This document shows, one piece after another, positions 14,445 through 24,032 of a stretch of DNA of 64,000 nt; the first letter of the stretch is position 1, and every line of letters starts with the position of its first letter. Both the position numbers and the translations under genes were made by a program. The stretch lies in contig NZ_CP098455.1 in NCBI RefSeq assembly GCF_023702635.1, forward strand, positions 186,001 through 250,000. The letters run 5' to 3'. Source of the stretch: Spongiibacter taiwanensis (lineage in GTDB: Bacteria > Pseudomonadota > Gammaproteobacteria > Pseudomonadales > Spongiibacteraceae). The notes under the pieces were generated by a model. It was not told the origin of the DNA and made no database searches. It saw only the letters and a list, made by a program, of their open reading frames with translations.

Positions 14445-16871
14445 ATGGCTGAACAGCAAGCAACCCTAGAACTTCCTCTTCTTCCCCTGCGCGATGTGGT
14501 GGTCTACCCCCACATGGTAATACCGCTGTTCGTGGGACGGGACAAGTCGATTCGGGCCCTTGAACTGGCGATGAGCAACGACAAGGAAATCGTGCTTGCA
14601 GCACAGCGTGACCCGGATGTGGATGAGCCGGGTACCGACGACCTTTACGATATTGGCACCGTGGCCAATATCCTGCAGTTACTCAAACTCCCCGACGGTA
14701 CGGTGAAGGTGCTGGTTGAAGGCGACTATCGCGCTCAGCTGAATTCCATCACCGCAGAGGAAGACTATTTCAAAGCGGATGTGTCTCCCTTGGCCGGGAA
14801 AGTGATTCCGCCGGAAGAGTCCGAAGTGATGCTTCGCTCGGCGGTTTCCCAATTTGAGAAATACATTAACTTGAGCAAAAAGATTCCCTCCGAAGTGCTG
14901 ACCAGCTTGTCAGGCATCGATGAGCCGGGTCGCCTGGCGGATACCATTGCCGCTCATATGACTATGGCGCTGGAGCAGAAGCAGGCCGTATTGGAAATGG
15001 TTGACGAGCGGGAGCGCCTTGAGCACCTGATGGGCTTGATGGAAGCTGAGATCGATCTGTTTCAGGTGGAGAAGCGCATTCGCGGCCGCGTAAAGAAACA
15101 AATGGAAAAGAGCCAGCGCGAGTACTACCTGAATGAGCAGATGAAGGCCATTCAGCGTGAGCTGGGCGAAACAGAAGACGGCGTAAACGAGCTTGAAGAG
15201 CTAGAGAAGCGCGTTGAAAAGGCAGGAATGACCAAGGAGGCCCTGGATAAGGCTCGGGCGGAACTCGCCAAGCTCAAAATGATGTCTCCGATGTCGGCCG
15301 AGGCCTCCGTGGTGCGCAGCTACATCGATTGGCTGGTCAACATCCCCTGGCAAAAACGCTCACGGGTTAAGCACGACCTAAAGCGCGCCGAGGAAGTGCT
15401 CAATCAGGACCACTATGGTCTTGAGGAAGTGAAAGACCGCATTCTTGAATACTTGGCAGTGCAAAAGCGCGTCAAAAAGGCCAAGGGTCCCGTTCTTTGC
15501 CTGGTAGGGCCTCCGGGGGTCGGCAAAACCTCTCTTGGCGAGTCGATAGCCCGTGCCACCAACCGTAAATTCGTGCGCATGGCCTTGGGTGGTGTGCGCG
15601 ATGAGGCTGAAATTCGCGGTCACCGCCGAACCTATATCGGCTCAATGCCTGGCAAGGTGGTGCAAAAAATGTCCAAGGTGGGTGTGCGAAACCCGCTGTT
15701 CTTGCTCGATGAAATTGACAAAATGGGAATGGATCACCGCGGCGACCCGGCCTCGGCCATGCTTGAGGTCCTCGATCCAGAGCAAAATCATGCCTTTAAC
15801 GATCATTATCTTGAAGTGGATTACGACCTGTCTGACGTGATGTTTATCTGCACGTCAAACTCGCTCAATATTCCAGCGCCGCTGCTGGATCGTATGGAGC
15901 TGATCCGGATACCCGGTTATACCGAGGATGAGAAGGTCAATATCGCCCGCCGTTACCTGATTCCCAAGCAGTTTAAAAACAATGGGCTTAAGGCGAAAGA
16001 AGCGAAGATTGAAGATGAAGTTTTAAGGGATATCGTTCGCTTCTACACTCGGGAGGCCGGGGTGAGGGGGCTGGAGCGTGAAGTCGCAAAAATCTGCCGC
16101 AAGATTGTTAAGAATGTGGCACTGAGCGACGACAACACGCCAGTAGAAATCACCTCCGCAAACCTTGAGGATTTCCTTGGCGTGCGCCGCTTCACCTTCG
16201 GCAAAGCCGAAGAGGAAAACAAGATCGGCCAGGTCACCGGCTTGGCCTGGACCCAGGTGGGCGGCGAGCTGCTGACCATCGAGGCGGTATCGGTTGTCGG
16301 CAAAGGTCGGCATATCAAGACCGGGTCGCTAGGTGACGTTATGCAGGAGTCGATTCAGGCCGCCATGACCGTGGTACGCAGCCGTTCCAAGCGACTTGGC
16401 ATCCCTGCGCAATACCACGAAAAACACGATATCCACATTCATATGCCGGAGGGGGCGACCCCCAAAGATGGTCCATCGGCAGGTATCGGCATGTGCACCG
16501 CGCTGGTATCGGTTATCACCGGAATTCCCGTGCGCTCTGATGTTGCGATGACCGGGGAAATTACCCTGCGAGGGCAAGTGCTCGCCATCGGGGGGCTGAA
16601 GGAAAAATTACTGGCGGCACACCGCGGTGGCATCAGGACTGTGGTGATCCCGGCAGAGAATGAGCGGGACTTGAAAGAGATTCCGGACAACATCAAGGCC
16701 GACCTCCAGATCAAACCAGTTAAATGGATTGATGAGGTGCTCGACATCGCCCTTGAGCGCATTCCCGAAGAGATTTCTGAAGAAGCCTACTTGGCAGGAA
16801 TCGGCGCTTCTGATAGGGCGGTGGAGTCGTCAGAAGATAAATCTCAGGGACTTCGACCCAGCGCGCATTAA
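14445..16871 (+). CDS. lon: Lon protease (endopeptidase La)
   Basis: Cytoplasmic AAA+ serine protease that removes misfolded and regulatory proteins. It has an N-terminal substrate-binding domain (about 10-205), a coiled-coil helical region, a Walker A GPPGVGKT at 355-362, LFLLDEIDKM as Walker B, and the C-terminal peptidase domain. The catalytic dyad is S678 in PKDGPSAG and K721 in GGLKEK, matching the S679/K722 spacing of E. coli. The 808 aa length is normal, with a short polar C-terminal extension. A sigma-32-type promoter precedes it, and hupB follows under its own promoter. Confidence 0.96.
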   Translation: MAEQQATLELPLLPLRDVVVYPHMVIPLFVGRDKSIRALELAMSNDKEIVLAAQRDPDVDEPGTDDLYDIGTVANILQLLKLPDGTVKVLVEGDYRAQLNSITAEEDYFKADVSPLAGKVIPPEESEVMLRSAVSQFEKYINLSKKIPSEVLTSLSGIDEPGRLADTIAAHMTMALEQKQAVLEMVDERERLEHLMGLMEAEIDLFQVEKRIRGRVKKQMEKSQREYYLNEQMKAIQRELGETEDGVNELEELEKRVEKAGMTKEALDKARAELAKLKMMSPMSAEASVVRSYIDWLVNIPWQKRSRVKHDLKRAEEVLNQDHYGLEEVKDRILEYLAVQKRVKKAKGPVLCLVGPPGVGKTSLGESIARATNRKFVRMALGGVRDEAEIRGHRRTYIGSMPGKVVQKMSKVGVRNPLFLLDEIDKMGMDHRGDPASAMLEVLDPEQNHAFNDHYLEVDYDLSDVMFICTSNSLNIPAPLLDRMELIRIPGYTEDEKVNIARRYLIPKQFKNNGLKAKEAKIEDEVLRDIVRFYTREAGVRGLEREVAKICRKIVKNVALSDDNTPVEITSANLEDFLGVRRFTFGKAEEENKIGQVTGLAWTQVGGELLTIEAVSVVGKGRHIKTGSLGDVMQESIQAAMTVVRSRSKRLGIPAQYHEKHDIHIHMPEGATPKDGPSAGIGMCTALVSVITGIPVRSDVAMTGEITLRGQVLAIGGLKEKLLAAHRGGIRTVVIPAENERDLKEIPDNIKADLQIKPVKWIDEVLDIALERIPEEISEEAYLAGIGASDRAVESSEDKSQGLRPSAH

Positions 16872-16885
16872 GGCAGAGAGATTCC

Positions 16886-16914
16886 TTGACCGCCCCTGAC
16901 CGAGTTGGTATAAA
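16886..16914 (+). promoter_or_regulatory. Sigma-70 promoter for hupB
   Basis: TTGACC (16886-16891) and TATAAA (16909-16914) are separated by exactly 17 bases, each matching 5 of 6 consensus positions. This would give a leader of about 95 bases before the hupB GTG, consistent with strong independent expression of a histone-like protein. Confidence 0.8.
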
Positions 16915-17016
16915 TCCTCCTCTTTGTCAGGCGGTACGGGGTTTTCGGCCTTTGGTGCCTGATTCATAGCCACGCGAAATCATAGTGTTTCATAACAATT
17001 CAAAGGGGAAGGATAA

Positions 17017-17289
17017 GTGAACAAATCTGAACTAATTGATGCGATTGCAGAGTCTGCTGATCTGTCCAAGGCTTCTGCCGGTCGCGCGCTGGATGCTGCC
17101 GTAGAAGCTATTACCAACGCACTGAAAAACGATGACTCTGTTTCCCTGGTGGGTTTCGGTACTTTCAGCGTTAAAGAGCGCGCTGCCCGCACCGGTCGCA
17201 ACCCTCAGACTGGCGCGCCCATCGAAATTTCTGCCGCCAAGATCCCTAGCTTCAAAGCGGGCAAGGCACTGAAAGACGCCTGCAACTAA
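17017..17289 (+). CDS. hupB: DNA-binding protein HU-beta
   Basis: Small nucleoid-associated protein that dimerises and bends DNA. The 90 aa sequence has the HU/IHF signature around [21 protein letters not shown], with the DNA-intercalating Asn-Pro (RNPQTG), and ends in the usual [13 protein letters not shown]. It starts with GTG after AAGGGGAAGGA, a strong ribosome binding site. The lon-hupB-ppiD order is conserved in gammaproteobacteria. A terminator follows. Confidence 0.96.
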   Translation: MNKSELIDAIAESADLSKASAGRALDAAVEAITNALKNDDSVSLVGFGTFSVKERAARTGRNPQTGAPIEISAAKIPSFKAGKALKDACN

Positions 17290-17352
17290 GTTCTTGCTGA
17301 AACGGATCTTTACAAGAAGGACAATACTTCGAAGCAAGGTCTGAACAATCGA

Positions 17353-17383
17353 AGGCGCATCCAAGAGGTGCGCTTTTTTTTTA
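17353..17383 (+). terminator. Rho-independent terminator after hupB
   Basis: A G+C-rich stem of about 7 bp (GCGCATC / GGTGCGC, with one G-U pair) is followed by nine T residues, just before ppiD. Confidence 0.8.
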
Positions 17384-17403
17384 TCACACCGAGTTAACCA
17401 CCA

Positions 17404-19284
17404 ATGCTGCAAAACATCCGCAATAATATCCAAGGAACTGCCGCGAAGGTCATTATTGCTATCATCGTTGTTCCCTTTGCCTTTTTTGGTATCGACAGCC
17501 TTTTTCAGAGCGGCGGCCCCAAAGCAGTGGCCGAAATTAACGGCACCGAAATTTCGGAAGCTGAACTTGCCCAAGCCGTAGCAATGCAAAAACGGCGTCT
17601 GATCGGCATGATGGGGGATCAAATTGATCCGGGGATGCTTGATGACTCGGTATTGCGAGGTCCTGCCCTGAACACCCTCGTCAAACAGGCCTTGATGCTC
17701 GATACGGCTGAGTCTGCAAACGTGGTCGTTTCTAATGAGCAACTTAATGCGACCATCGCGGCGATGCCACAATTCCAGGAATCTGGTCGCTTCTCTCAGG
17801 CTCGCTATGAACAGATGTTGCGCCTACAGGGCTACAGCGGTGCACTGTTCAAAGATTTATTGCGTTCAGATCTGGTTATCCAACAGCTTTCGAATGGTCT
17901 TGCTGGCTCGGCCTTCGTAACTGATGCGCAGTTGGCCCGAGTTGTCGAGGTGCTTCATGAAACCCGGGACTATCAGTACATTCCGGTGCCAATCAGCAAT
18001 TTTACCGCTTCCGTCACCGTGACCGATGATGAGATCGCAGCCTATTACGAATCGGCCAAAGACGAATTTCAAAGCGAAGAAAAGGTTCGTCTTTCGTACC
18101 TTGAGCTGAACGAAAGTCAATTTTTTAAACCCGTTTCCGAGGATCAAGTTCAGGCGGAGTACCAGCGCATGGTATCCGGCTTGGAAAAGGACACCGAGCG
18201 CGAGGCGGCTCATATTCTGGTCGAGATTACTGATGACCGCAGCCGCGAAGACGGGGCCAAACTGCTGAAGGAAATTAAAGCGAAGTTAGCCGATGGCGCC
18301 TCCTTTGACGAAATGGCGGCAAAATATTCTGAGGATGCAGGCTCTGCCAATCAGGGCGGCGTATTGGGATTCACCGCCGGTGATAGCTTTCCCAGTGAAT
18401 TTGAAGATGCGCTGGCGACCTTGGAGCCAGGTGCGGTTTCTGGTGTGGTAGAGACAGATGCCGGGCTACACCTGATTAAATTAGTGAGCCTCCGTCAGCC
18501 AGAAGTACCCAGCTTTGATAGTGTGCGCGGGGAGATTACCGAGCGGCTCCGTGAACAAAAAGCCCGCCCTGAGCTGATTGCGAAGGTGGAGGAGCTTAAG
18601 GACCTGGCATTTAATGCGGAAAGCCTGGCGATGCCAGCAAAGCAACTTGGCCTTGAGGTAAAGCAGACCGACTGGCTGAGCCGGACTGATGAGGCAGACA
18701 TTTTTTCTAGCGATCTGATTCGTCAGGCGGCATTTGATGCGACCTTGCGTGAGCAAAATCTGAACAGTGACGTGGTCGAGGTGTCGCCAACCAAGTACGT
18801 GGTTATTCACGTAGAAGAGTATGCAGCGCCCCAGCCGCTGCCGTTGGCTGATGTCAAAGAAGAGATTGTGGCCGCATTAACCTCTGAAAAGGCGCGACAG
18901 GCAGCAAAAGAGAAGGCCGATGCATTGGCAGCGAAGTTGGCCAAAGGGGAACGAGCTGAAGACCTTGCTAAAGCAGAGGGCTTGAAGTGGGAGGCTGTGG
19001 TTGCTGGCAAGCGGAACAGTACCTCCGTTGCCAGCGCCATTCGCAATAAAGCGTTTGCCGTATCCCGGCCGGCGGAAGACAGTGTCAGCACGGCGATTGC
19101 CCAGAATGATGACAGCTTCGTGGCCATTCAGGTTACCGGTGTCACCCAGGGCGACCTGGATCGCCTTGACGTAGCGAGCGCAACTGAAAGTAAAAAGTCG
19201 ATGTATGAGCAGCAGATGGGGCAGGACTTCTCCGCTTACTTTAATTCGCTATGGTCTAATGCCGATATCACAATTCGTAAATAG
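17404..19284 (+). CDS. ppiD: Periplasmic folding chaperone / peptidyl-prolyl isomerase PpiD
   Basis: Inner-membrane-anchored periplasmic chaperone associated with the Sec translocon. One N-terminal membrane segment (about 13-32) is followed by a SurA_N-like region and a parvulin domain near 265-365 (AAHILVEI, EDAGSANQGGVLGF, GLHLIKLV). A long C-terminal domain of SurA-like fold follows. Length 626 aa is typical. ATG 17404 lies shortly after the hupB terminator, so a separate promoter inside that short gap or read-through is required. Confidence 0.93.
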   Translation: MLQNIRNNIQGTAAKVIIAIIVVPFAFFGIDSLFQSGGPKAVAEINGTEISEAELAQAVAMQKRRLIGMMGDQIDPGMLDDSVLRGPALNTLVKQALMLDTAESANVVVSNEQLNATIAAMPQFQESGRFSQARYEQMLRLQGYSGALFKDLLRSDLVIQQLSNGLAGSAFVTDAQLARVVEVLHETRDYQYIPVPISNFTASVTVTDDEIAAYYESAKDEFQSEEKVRLSYLELNESQFFKPVSEDQVQAEYQRMVSGLEKDTEREAAHILVEITDDRSREDGAKLLKEIKAKLADGASFDEMAAKYSEDAGSANQGGVLGFTAGDSFPSEFEDALATLEPGAVSGVVETDAGLHLIKLVSLRQPEVPSFDSVRGEITERLREQKARPELIAKVEELKDLAFNAESLAMPAKQLGLEVKQTDWLSRTDEADIFSSDLIRQAAFDATLREQNLNSDVVEVSPTKYVVIHVEEYAAPQPLPLADVKEEIVAALTSEKARQAAKEKADALAAKLAKGERAEDLAKAEGLKWEAVVAGKRNSTSVASAIRNKAFAVSRPAEDSVSTAIAQNDDSFVAIQVTGVTQGDLDRLDVASATESKKSMYEQQMGQDFSAYFNSLWSNADITIRK

Positions 19285-19291
19285 CCATTAT

Positions 19292-19311
19292 CTCGGCCCT
19301 CCGGGGCCGAG
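19292..19311 (+). terminator. Hairpin after ppiD, possible weak terminator
   Basis: An 8-bp perfect stem CTCGGCCC / GGGCCGAG with a TCCG tetraloop lies 8 bases after the ppiD stop. No T-tract follows, so it may stabilise the mRNA end or act only as a partial terminator before the next gene. Confidence 0.35.
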
Positions 19312-19345
19312 TTGATCAACTCATAAAAATAAGCAGCAGTACGCT

Positions 19346-20080
19346 ATGAAAACAACGGTTAGCCCAGGCAATCTTGATGTCTGGTTTTGCTTTACAGGAG
19401 ACAAACGTCTCAACACTTATCTGGGGGCGTATAACGCGATGCTCTCAGATAGTGAGCGCGAACAATATGAGCAGCTTCCACAGCAGGATCAGCGCCATGA
19501 CTACCTGGTTAGTCGGGTTCTTCTGCGCACCGTTCTGGCTGGGTATTGTGATTGCGAGCCCAATGAGCTTGTCTTTGGTGTAAGTGAGTATGGCAAGCCC
19601 GAGCTCCTGTCTCCTGCTGGCCAGGATTTGCAGTTTAATACCGCCCATACCCATGGCTTGACGGTGTGTGTGGTGGGTCGCTCCTATCCGGTTGGCATAG
19701 ACGCCGAGTATCATTCCGACAGCGCGAGTCTGCTCAGCGTAGCGGACGATTACTTCTCCTCCCAAGAGCTTCAGGCGCTTCACGAGAAGGATAGTGAAGA
19801 GGCTAAGCTGGCTGATTTCTTTCGTTACTGGACCTTGAAAGAGGCTTACTTGAAAGCGCGGGGGCAAGGTCTGTCGATCCCCCTCCACGATTTTTCAGTG
19901 GTTTTGAAAGATGGCGCCTTTGTTGAGTTTTGTGGGCCAGAGGCAGAGCGTTGGGATTTTCGACTGTTGTTACAAGATGCCAATTACACTGCTGCATTGG
20001 CGATGGGCGCAAAGATACAACAATTGCGCCTCCTCAAATGCATCCCGCTTGGGCCGGTAGAAGAGTTCAACGCTACCTGA
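19346..20080 (+). CDS. Sfp-type 4'-phosphopantetheinyl transferase
   Basis: Transfers phosphopantetheine from CoA to a carrier-protein serine, activating acyl or peptidyl carrier proteins. The Sfp-type motifs are clear: GIDAEYH (Mg-binding Asp) and FFRYWTLKEAYLKARG, which matches the WxxKEAxxK signature. The 244 aa size fits the two-half Sfp class rather than the short AcpS type. The partner carrier protein cannot be told from context, because no NRPS or PKS gene is in the window. It may serve a lysine-pathway-like enzyme, a polyunsaturated fatty acid synthase, or ACP itself. It precedes serA on the same strand. Confidence 0.88.
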   Translation: MKTTVSPGNLDVWFCFTGDKRLNTYLGAYNAMLSDSEREQYEQLPQQDQRHDYLVSRVLLRTVLAGYCDCEPNELVFGVSEYGKPELLSPAGQDLQFNTAHTHGLTVCVVGRSYPVGIDAEYHSDSASLLSVADDYFSSQELQALHEKDSEEAKLADFFRYWTLKEAYLKARGQGLSIPLHDFSVVLKDGAFVEFCGPEAERWDFRLLLQDANYTAALAMGAKIQQLRLLKCIPLGPVEEFNAT

Positions 20081-20148
20081 CCTAGGCATCCCGGTTTTCA
20101 AAGCCGATTTTCCTTTTCTGCCTTCCCTTGATCCCCCAGGAGAGAGTT

Positions 20149-21321
20149 GTGTATCAGATTCTGACCCTAAACCAAATTTCTGTGAAAGGCCTTAATCGTC
20201 TGCCACGGGAGACCTTTGAAATTGCCAGTGAGTTCTCCAGCCCAGATGCTATTTTGCTGCGTAGCCACAAGCTGGCAAAAGAGGATATTCCGGCCTCGGT
20301 GAAAGCAATTGCACGCGCGGGTGCCGGCACCAATAACATTCCGGTGAGTGCCTGCACCACCATGGGTATTCCAGTATTTAACACTCCTGGCGCCAATGCC
20401 AACGCGGTAAAGGAACTGGTTCTGGCGGGGCTTGCTTTGGGCTCCCGTGGGATCCTGCCGGGTATCGAATACGTCAACACGCTGGCGGATATGAAAGATG
20501 GCGCTGCCATGTCAAAACTGCTCGAGGCTGAGAAAAAGCGCTTTAAAGGGCAGGAGTTGCTCGGCAAAACCCTTGGTGTTGTTGGACTTGGCGCAATCGG
20601 CTCGATGGTCGCCCGGGTGGCTCTTGACCTGGGAATGAAAGTGATTGGTTATGACCCTGCGTTGTCGGTTGACGCGGCGTGGCGCTTGCCTAGCTCGGTT
20701 CAGAAAATGGAGAACCTTCAGTCACTGTTCGCCAAGTCTGACTTTGTCACCTTGCATTTGCCTGTGCTGGACTCAACCCGCAACCTGATAAACAGTGACA
20801 TACTTGCAGTGGCCAAAGAGGGCGCGTGCCTGCTCAACTTCGCCCGCGAGGAAATTGTCGATGTGGCCGCGGTGGTTTCAGCGCTGGATCAGGGCCAGCT
20901 GCGCCAGTTCATCACCGATTTTCCCACACCGGCATTGATAGGTCGCAAAGACGTTATTCTGATGCCGCACATTGGCGCCAGCACCGATGAGGCAGAGGAA
21001 AATTGCGCGATTATGGCTGCCGACCAATTGCAAGATTTCCTCTGCAACGGGAACATTGTCAACTCGGTGAATTTCCCTGCACTTAGCCTGGAGCGGACCG
21101 GCGGCACCCGACTGGCTATCAGTAATCGCAATGTGCCCAAAATGCTTGGCAGTGTTCTTGGTATTCTGGCGGACGCCGAAATCAATATTCTCGATATGTT
21201 GAACAAAAGCCGGGATGAAATTGCCTATAACCTGATAGATATTGCTGGTGATATCAGCCCGGCACTGGTTAAAGAAATCGAGGCGCTGGAAGGTATCGTA
21301 AACGTGAGGGTAATTCGATAA
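20149..21321 (+). CDS. serA: D-3-phosphoglycerate dehydrogenase
   Basis: Oxidises 3-phosphoglycerate to 3-phosphohydroxypyruvate, the first step of serine synthesis. The Rossmann motif GVVGLGAIGS (within 140-165) and a catalytic-domain stretch FNTPGANANAVKEL are present, and the C-terminal ACT domain (from about 318, RLAISNRNVPKMLGS) is where serine feedback is usually sensed. Among candidate starts, GTG 20149 follows AGGAGAG at 20138-20144 with ideal spacing. The upstream TTG at 20128 lacks such a site. Length is then 390 aa, the short SerA form. The predicted acid-base His is in LMPHIGASTDEAE. Confidence 0.92.
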   Translation: MYQILTLNQISVKGLNRLPRETFEIASEFSSPDAILLRSHKLAKEDIPASVKAIARAGAGTNNIPVSACTTMGIPVFNTPGANANAVKELVLAGLALGSRGILPGIEYVNTLADMKDGAAMSKLLEAEKKRFKGQELLGKTLGVVGLGAIGSMVARVALDLGMKVIGYDPALSVDAAWRLPSSVQKMENLQSLFAKSDFVTLHLPVLDSTRNLINSDILAVAKEGACLLNFAREEIVDVAAVVSALDQGQLRQFITDFPTPALIGRKDVILMPHIGASTDEAEENCAIMAADQLQDFLCNGNIVNSVNFPALSLERTGGTRLAISNRNVPKMLGSVLGILADAEINILDMLNKSRDEIAYNLIDIAGDISPALVKEIEALEGIVNVRVIR

Positions 21322-21364
21322 CCAGGCCACTCGTTAGAACCCGGCGGCCGGAAGGGGTAAAGAT

Positions 21365-21898
21365 ATGGCGGCATTGGACGACATTGCAAAATTGGTGAGT
21401 GCCCATACGAGCCAGCCTCCGCTGGAAAAATGGCACCCCGAGTTGAGCGGTGACATCGACATCGTCATTGGCTCAGACGGACGCTGGTTTCACGAGGGTG
21501 ACGAAATTAAGCGGCGGGAGCTGGTAAAGCTTTTTTCGTCGATTCTGCGGCGTGAGGAAGACGGCTGTTACTACCTGGTCACCCCGGTGGAGAAGTGGCG
21601 GCTGGTGGTAGAGGACCTGCCGTTCACCGTAGTCGATATGGAAGTGTCCGACGATCCCATTCCTGCCATCGCCGTGAAAACCAACACCGGGCAATGGTTT
21701 GAGCTGAGTGCCGAGCACCCTTTGACTGTGACCACGTCAGCGGACCAGGAACCGCAACCCGAGGTGACCACCCTGCGCGGCATGGGCGCGAGGGTGAATC
21801 GCCCCTGCTTTTACCGGCTGGTTGCCTTGGCATCGGAAGAGGGTAGGGAGCTGGTATTGCACTGCCGGGGCGGGCGGTTCTCTCTCGGTAAGCTGTAG
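21365..21898 (+). CDS. DUF1285 family protein
   Basis: Conserved 177 aa protein of unknown function, recognised as DUF1285 from PPLEKWHPELSGDIDIVIGSDG-type N-terminal sequence, EIKRRELVKLFSSILRREEDG and YYLVTPVEKW. No signal peptide or membrane segment is visible, so it is predicted cytoplasmic. It starts 43 bases after serA behind GGAAGGGGTAAAG and may be cotranscribed with it. The family is widespread in proteobacteria; a function should not be inferred here. Confidence 0.82.
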   Translation: MAALDDIAKLVSAHTSQPPLEKWHPELSGDIDIVIGSDGRWFHEGDEIKRRELVKLFSSILRREEDGCYYLVTPVEKWRLVVEDLPFTVVDMEVSDDPIPAIAVKTNTGQWFELSAEHPLTVTTSADQEPQPEVTTLRGMGARVNRPCFYRLVALASEEGRELVLHCRGGRFSLGKL

Positions 21899-21952
21899 GC
21901 ACGCGGGTTGCGGTGATCGGGCGACCTTTGCCCGGCGGCAAAAATCATCGGC

Positions 21953-21985
21953 ATAAAAAAGGGCAGCCACTTGGCTGCCCTTTCT
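21953..21985 (-). terminator. Terminator between DUF1285 gene and etf-QO
   Basis: An 8-bp perfect stem GGGCAGCC / GGCTGCCC (21961-21968 / 21973-21980) with a 4-base loop. The six A residues on the left form a U-tract for the minus-strand transcript, so it mainly terminates the ETF-QO gene. The right side (TTTCTCG) is weaker for the + strand. Confidence 0.75.
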
Positions 21986-21998
21986 CGTTTCGGCTCGC

Positions 21999-23651
21999 TC
22001 ACATGTTCGGATAATTGGGGCCGCCGAGGCCTTCTGGTGTAACCCAGACAATATTCTGCGCCGGATCTTTGATATCACAGGTCTTACAGTGCACACAGTT
22101 CTGACCATTGATCTGGAAGCGCGGACCGTTTTCATCCTCGACCACTTCATACACCCCAGCCGGGCAGTAGCGCTGGGCTGGCTCGGCATATTTGGGCAGG
22201 TTCTCCCGGATAGGAAGCTCTGGATCTTTCAGCGTCAGGTGACAGGGTTGATCTTCCTCGTGGTTAGTGTTGGACAAAAACACGGAGGTCAGACGGTCGA
22301 AGCTGATTTTGTTATCGGGCTTGGGATACTCGATCTTTTTGCACTCGGCCGCGGGCTTCATTTGGGCGTAGTCAGCCTTTCCATCCTGCAGGGTCCAGGG
22401 CAGCTTACCGCCAAAGATATTCAGGTCCAGGAAGGCATAGGCTGAACCAATGAAGTTGCCCCATTTATGTTGGGCAGGGCCAAAGTTGCGTTGCTCGTAG
22501 AGCTCTTTGTAGAGCCATGAGTTCTCGAACGCCGTGGTGTACTCGGTGAGCTCTTCGCCAGTCTTGGAGGCCTCGGTGATCGCTTTGTGAACCACCTCTG
22601 CAGCTAACAGGCCGGACTTCATCGCCGTGTGGCTGCCTTTAATTTTGGCGAAGTTCAGGGTACCTGCATCACAACCAATTAGCAGGCCGCCGGGGAAGGT
22701 CATTTTGGGAAGCGATTGCAAACCACCCTTGGAGATGGCCCGGGCACCGTAGGACAGACGCTCGCCACCTTCCAGGAATTGCTTGATCACCGGATGTTGT
22801 TTGAAGCGCTGGAACTCCTCGAAGGGCGACAGGTAAGGGTTGTCGTAGCACAGGTCGGTAATCAGACCGAGGGCAACCTGGTTGTCTTCAATGTGGTACA
22901 GAAAGCTGCCGCCCAATGCACCGTTCTCGGAAAGGGGCCAGCCGGCAGCGTGGATGACTTTGCCTTGTTCGTGCTTGGCGGGGTCAATTTTCCACAGTTC
23001 CTTGATACCAATACCGTAGTGCTGGGGATCTTTGCCCGCTGCAAGGTCGAATTTTTCAATGAGTTGCTTACCCAGGTGCCCGCGGCAGCCCTCGGCAAAC
23101 AGAGTGTATTTGGCGTGCAGCTCCATGCCGGGCATGTAGCTGTCTTTCTTCTCACCGTCGTGGCCAATGCCCATATCGCCGGTGGCAACACCCTTCACTG
23201 TGCCGTCGTCGTGGAACAGAATTTCGGCAGCGGCAAAGCCGGGGTAAATTTCTGCGCCCATTCCCTCGGCCTGTTCAGCCAGCCAGCGGCACAAATTGCC
23301 CAGGCTGATGATGTAATTGCCTTCGTTATGCATGGTTTTGGGGACGGCAAAGCCCGGCACCTTGGTGGCTTTCTCGGCGCTGGTCATGAAATAGATATCG
23401 TCACCCGTCACCGGCGTGTGGAGGGGAGCCCCTTTTTCTATCCAGTCAGGAAAGAGCTCGTTCAACGCTGTTGGCTCAAAAACAGCGCCAGACAGGATGT
23501 GGGCGCCGACTTCCGATCCTTTCTCAACCACGCAGACACTGATGTCCTGGCCGGTGGACTCACTGAGTTGGCGAATTTTGCAGGCAGCGGCCAGACCCGC
23601 GGGACCTGCACCGACAATTAGGACGTCAAACTCCATCGATTCGCGTTCCAC
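21999..23651 (-). CDS. Electron transfer flavoprotein-ubiquinone oxidoreductase
   Basis: Membrane-associated flavoprotein that passes electrons from reduced ETF to ubiquinone. The FAD motif GAGPAGLAAA lies near the N-terminus. The C-terminal 4Fe-4S domain supplies cysteines in YCPAGVYEV and the CVHCKTCDIKDP cluster. Length 550 aa matches the ETF-QO family. GTG 23651 follows AGGAGAGAG; the in-frame ATG at 23636 is an alternative. It diverges from etfBA, completing a route from acyl-CoA dehydrogenase (not in the window) and the fadBA pathway to the respiratory chain. Confidence 0.94.
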   Translation of the reverse strand: MERESMEFDVLIVGAGPAGLAAACKIRQLSESTGQDISVCVVEKGSEVGAHILSGAVFEPTALNELFPDWIEKGAPLHTPVTGDDIYFMTSAEKATKVPGFAVPKTMHNEGNYIISLGNLCRWLAEQAEGMGAEIYPGFAAAEILFHDDGTVKGVATGDMGIGHDGEKKDSYMPGMELHAKYTLFAEGCRGHLGKQLIEKFDLAAGKDPQHYGIGIKELWKIDPAKHEQGKVIHAAGWPLSENGALGGSFLYHIEDNQVALGLITDLCYDNPYLSPFEEFQRFKQHPVIKQFLEGGERLSYGARAISKGGLQSLPKMTFPGGLLIGCDAGTLNFAKIKGSHTAMKSGLLAAEVVHKAITEASKTGEELTEYTTAFENSWLYKELYEQRNFGPAQHKWGNFIGSAYAFLDLNIFGGKLPWTLQDGKADYAQMKPAAECKKIEYPKPDNKISFDRLTSVFLSNTNHEEDQPCHLTLKDPELPIRENLPKYAEPAQRYCPAGVYEVVEDENGPRFQINGQNCVHCKTCDIKDPAQNIVWVTPEGLGGPNYPNM

Positions 23652-24032
23652 TGACTCTCTCCTCTAATAACGGTATGCCCTTGTATCTGGGCTATTTTTG
23701 GCAAAATCAAAAGGCGCAATTATAGGGCCGCAAAGCACAAAAGGCTATTTTAACCGAAATTTAAGTACGCAAGCGAATTATTTTGAATTGAGCCCGTAGA
23801 CTCTGCTAAAATCAGCGTCCAGAGCGGCATAAGGCAGTAACACTTAAGCGAAATTAATCCTGTGAATGACGATCATTACAGGGTTGTTACCGCTGGTTTT
23901 GTTGACCTACACCGCTGCAGGCGTCAATATAGCGGCGCTTTTACAGGGGCTTGGTCCAGTCGAATCCATTCACGGGTTCGCAGCGTAAGGGCCTCAGCCA
24001 TTCATTAAATTTACGCATGTACTGGGGAATCC
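23652..24032. promoter_or_regulatory. Divergent intergenic region, ETF-QO / etfBA promoters
   Basis: This 381-base gap holds no gene. It separates the minus-strand ETF-QO gene from etfBA. A + strand promoter candidate is TTGAAT (23783-23788) with TAAAAT (23807-23812) at 18 bases, which would leave a leader of about 215 bases before etfB. The stretch 23700-23790 is visibly A+T-rich, as expected for divergent promoters. I could not identify an operator or a riboswitch in the leader. Confidence 0.45.
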
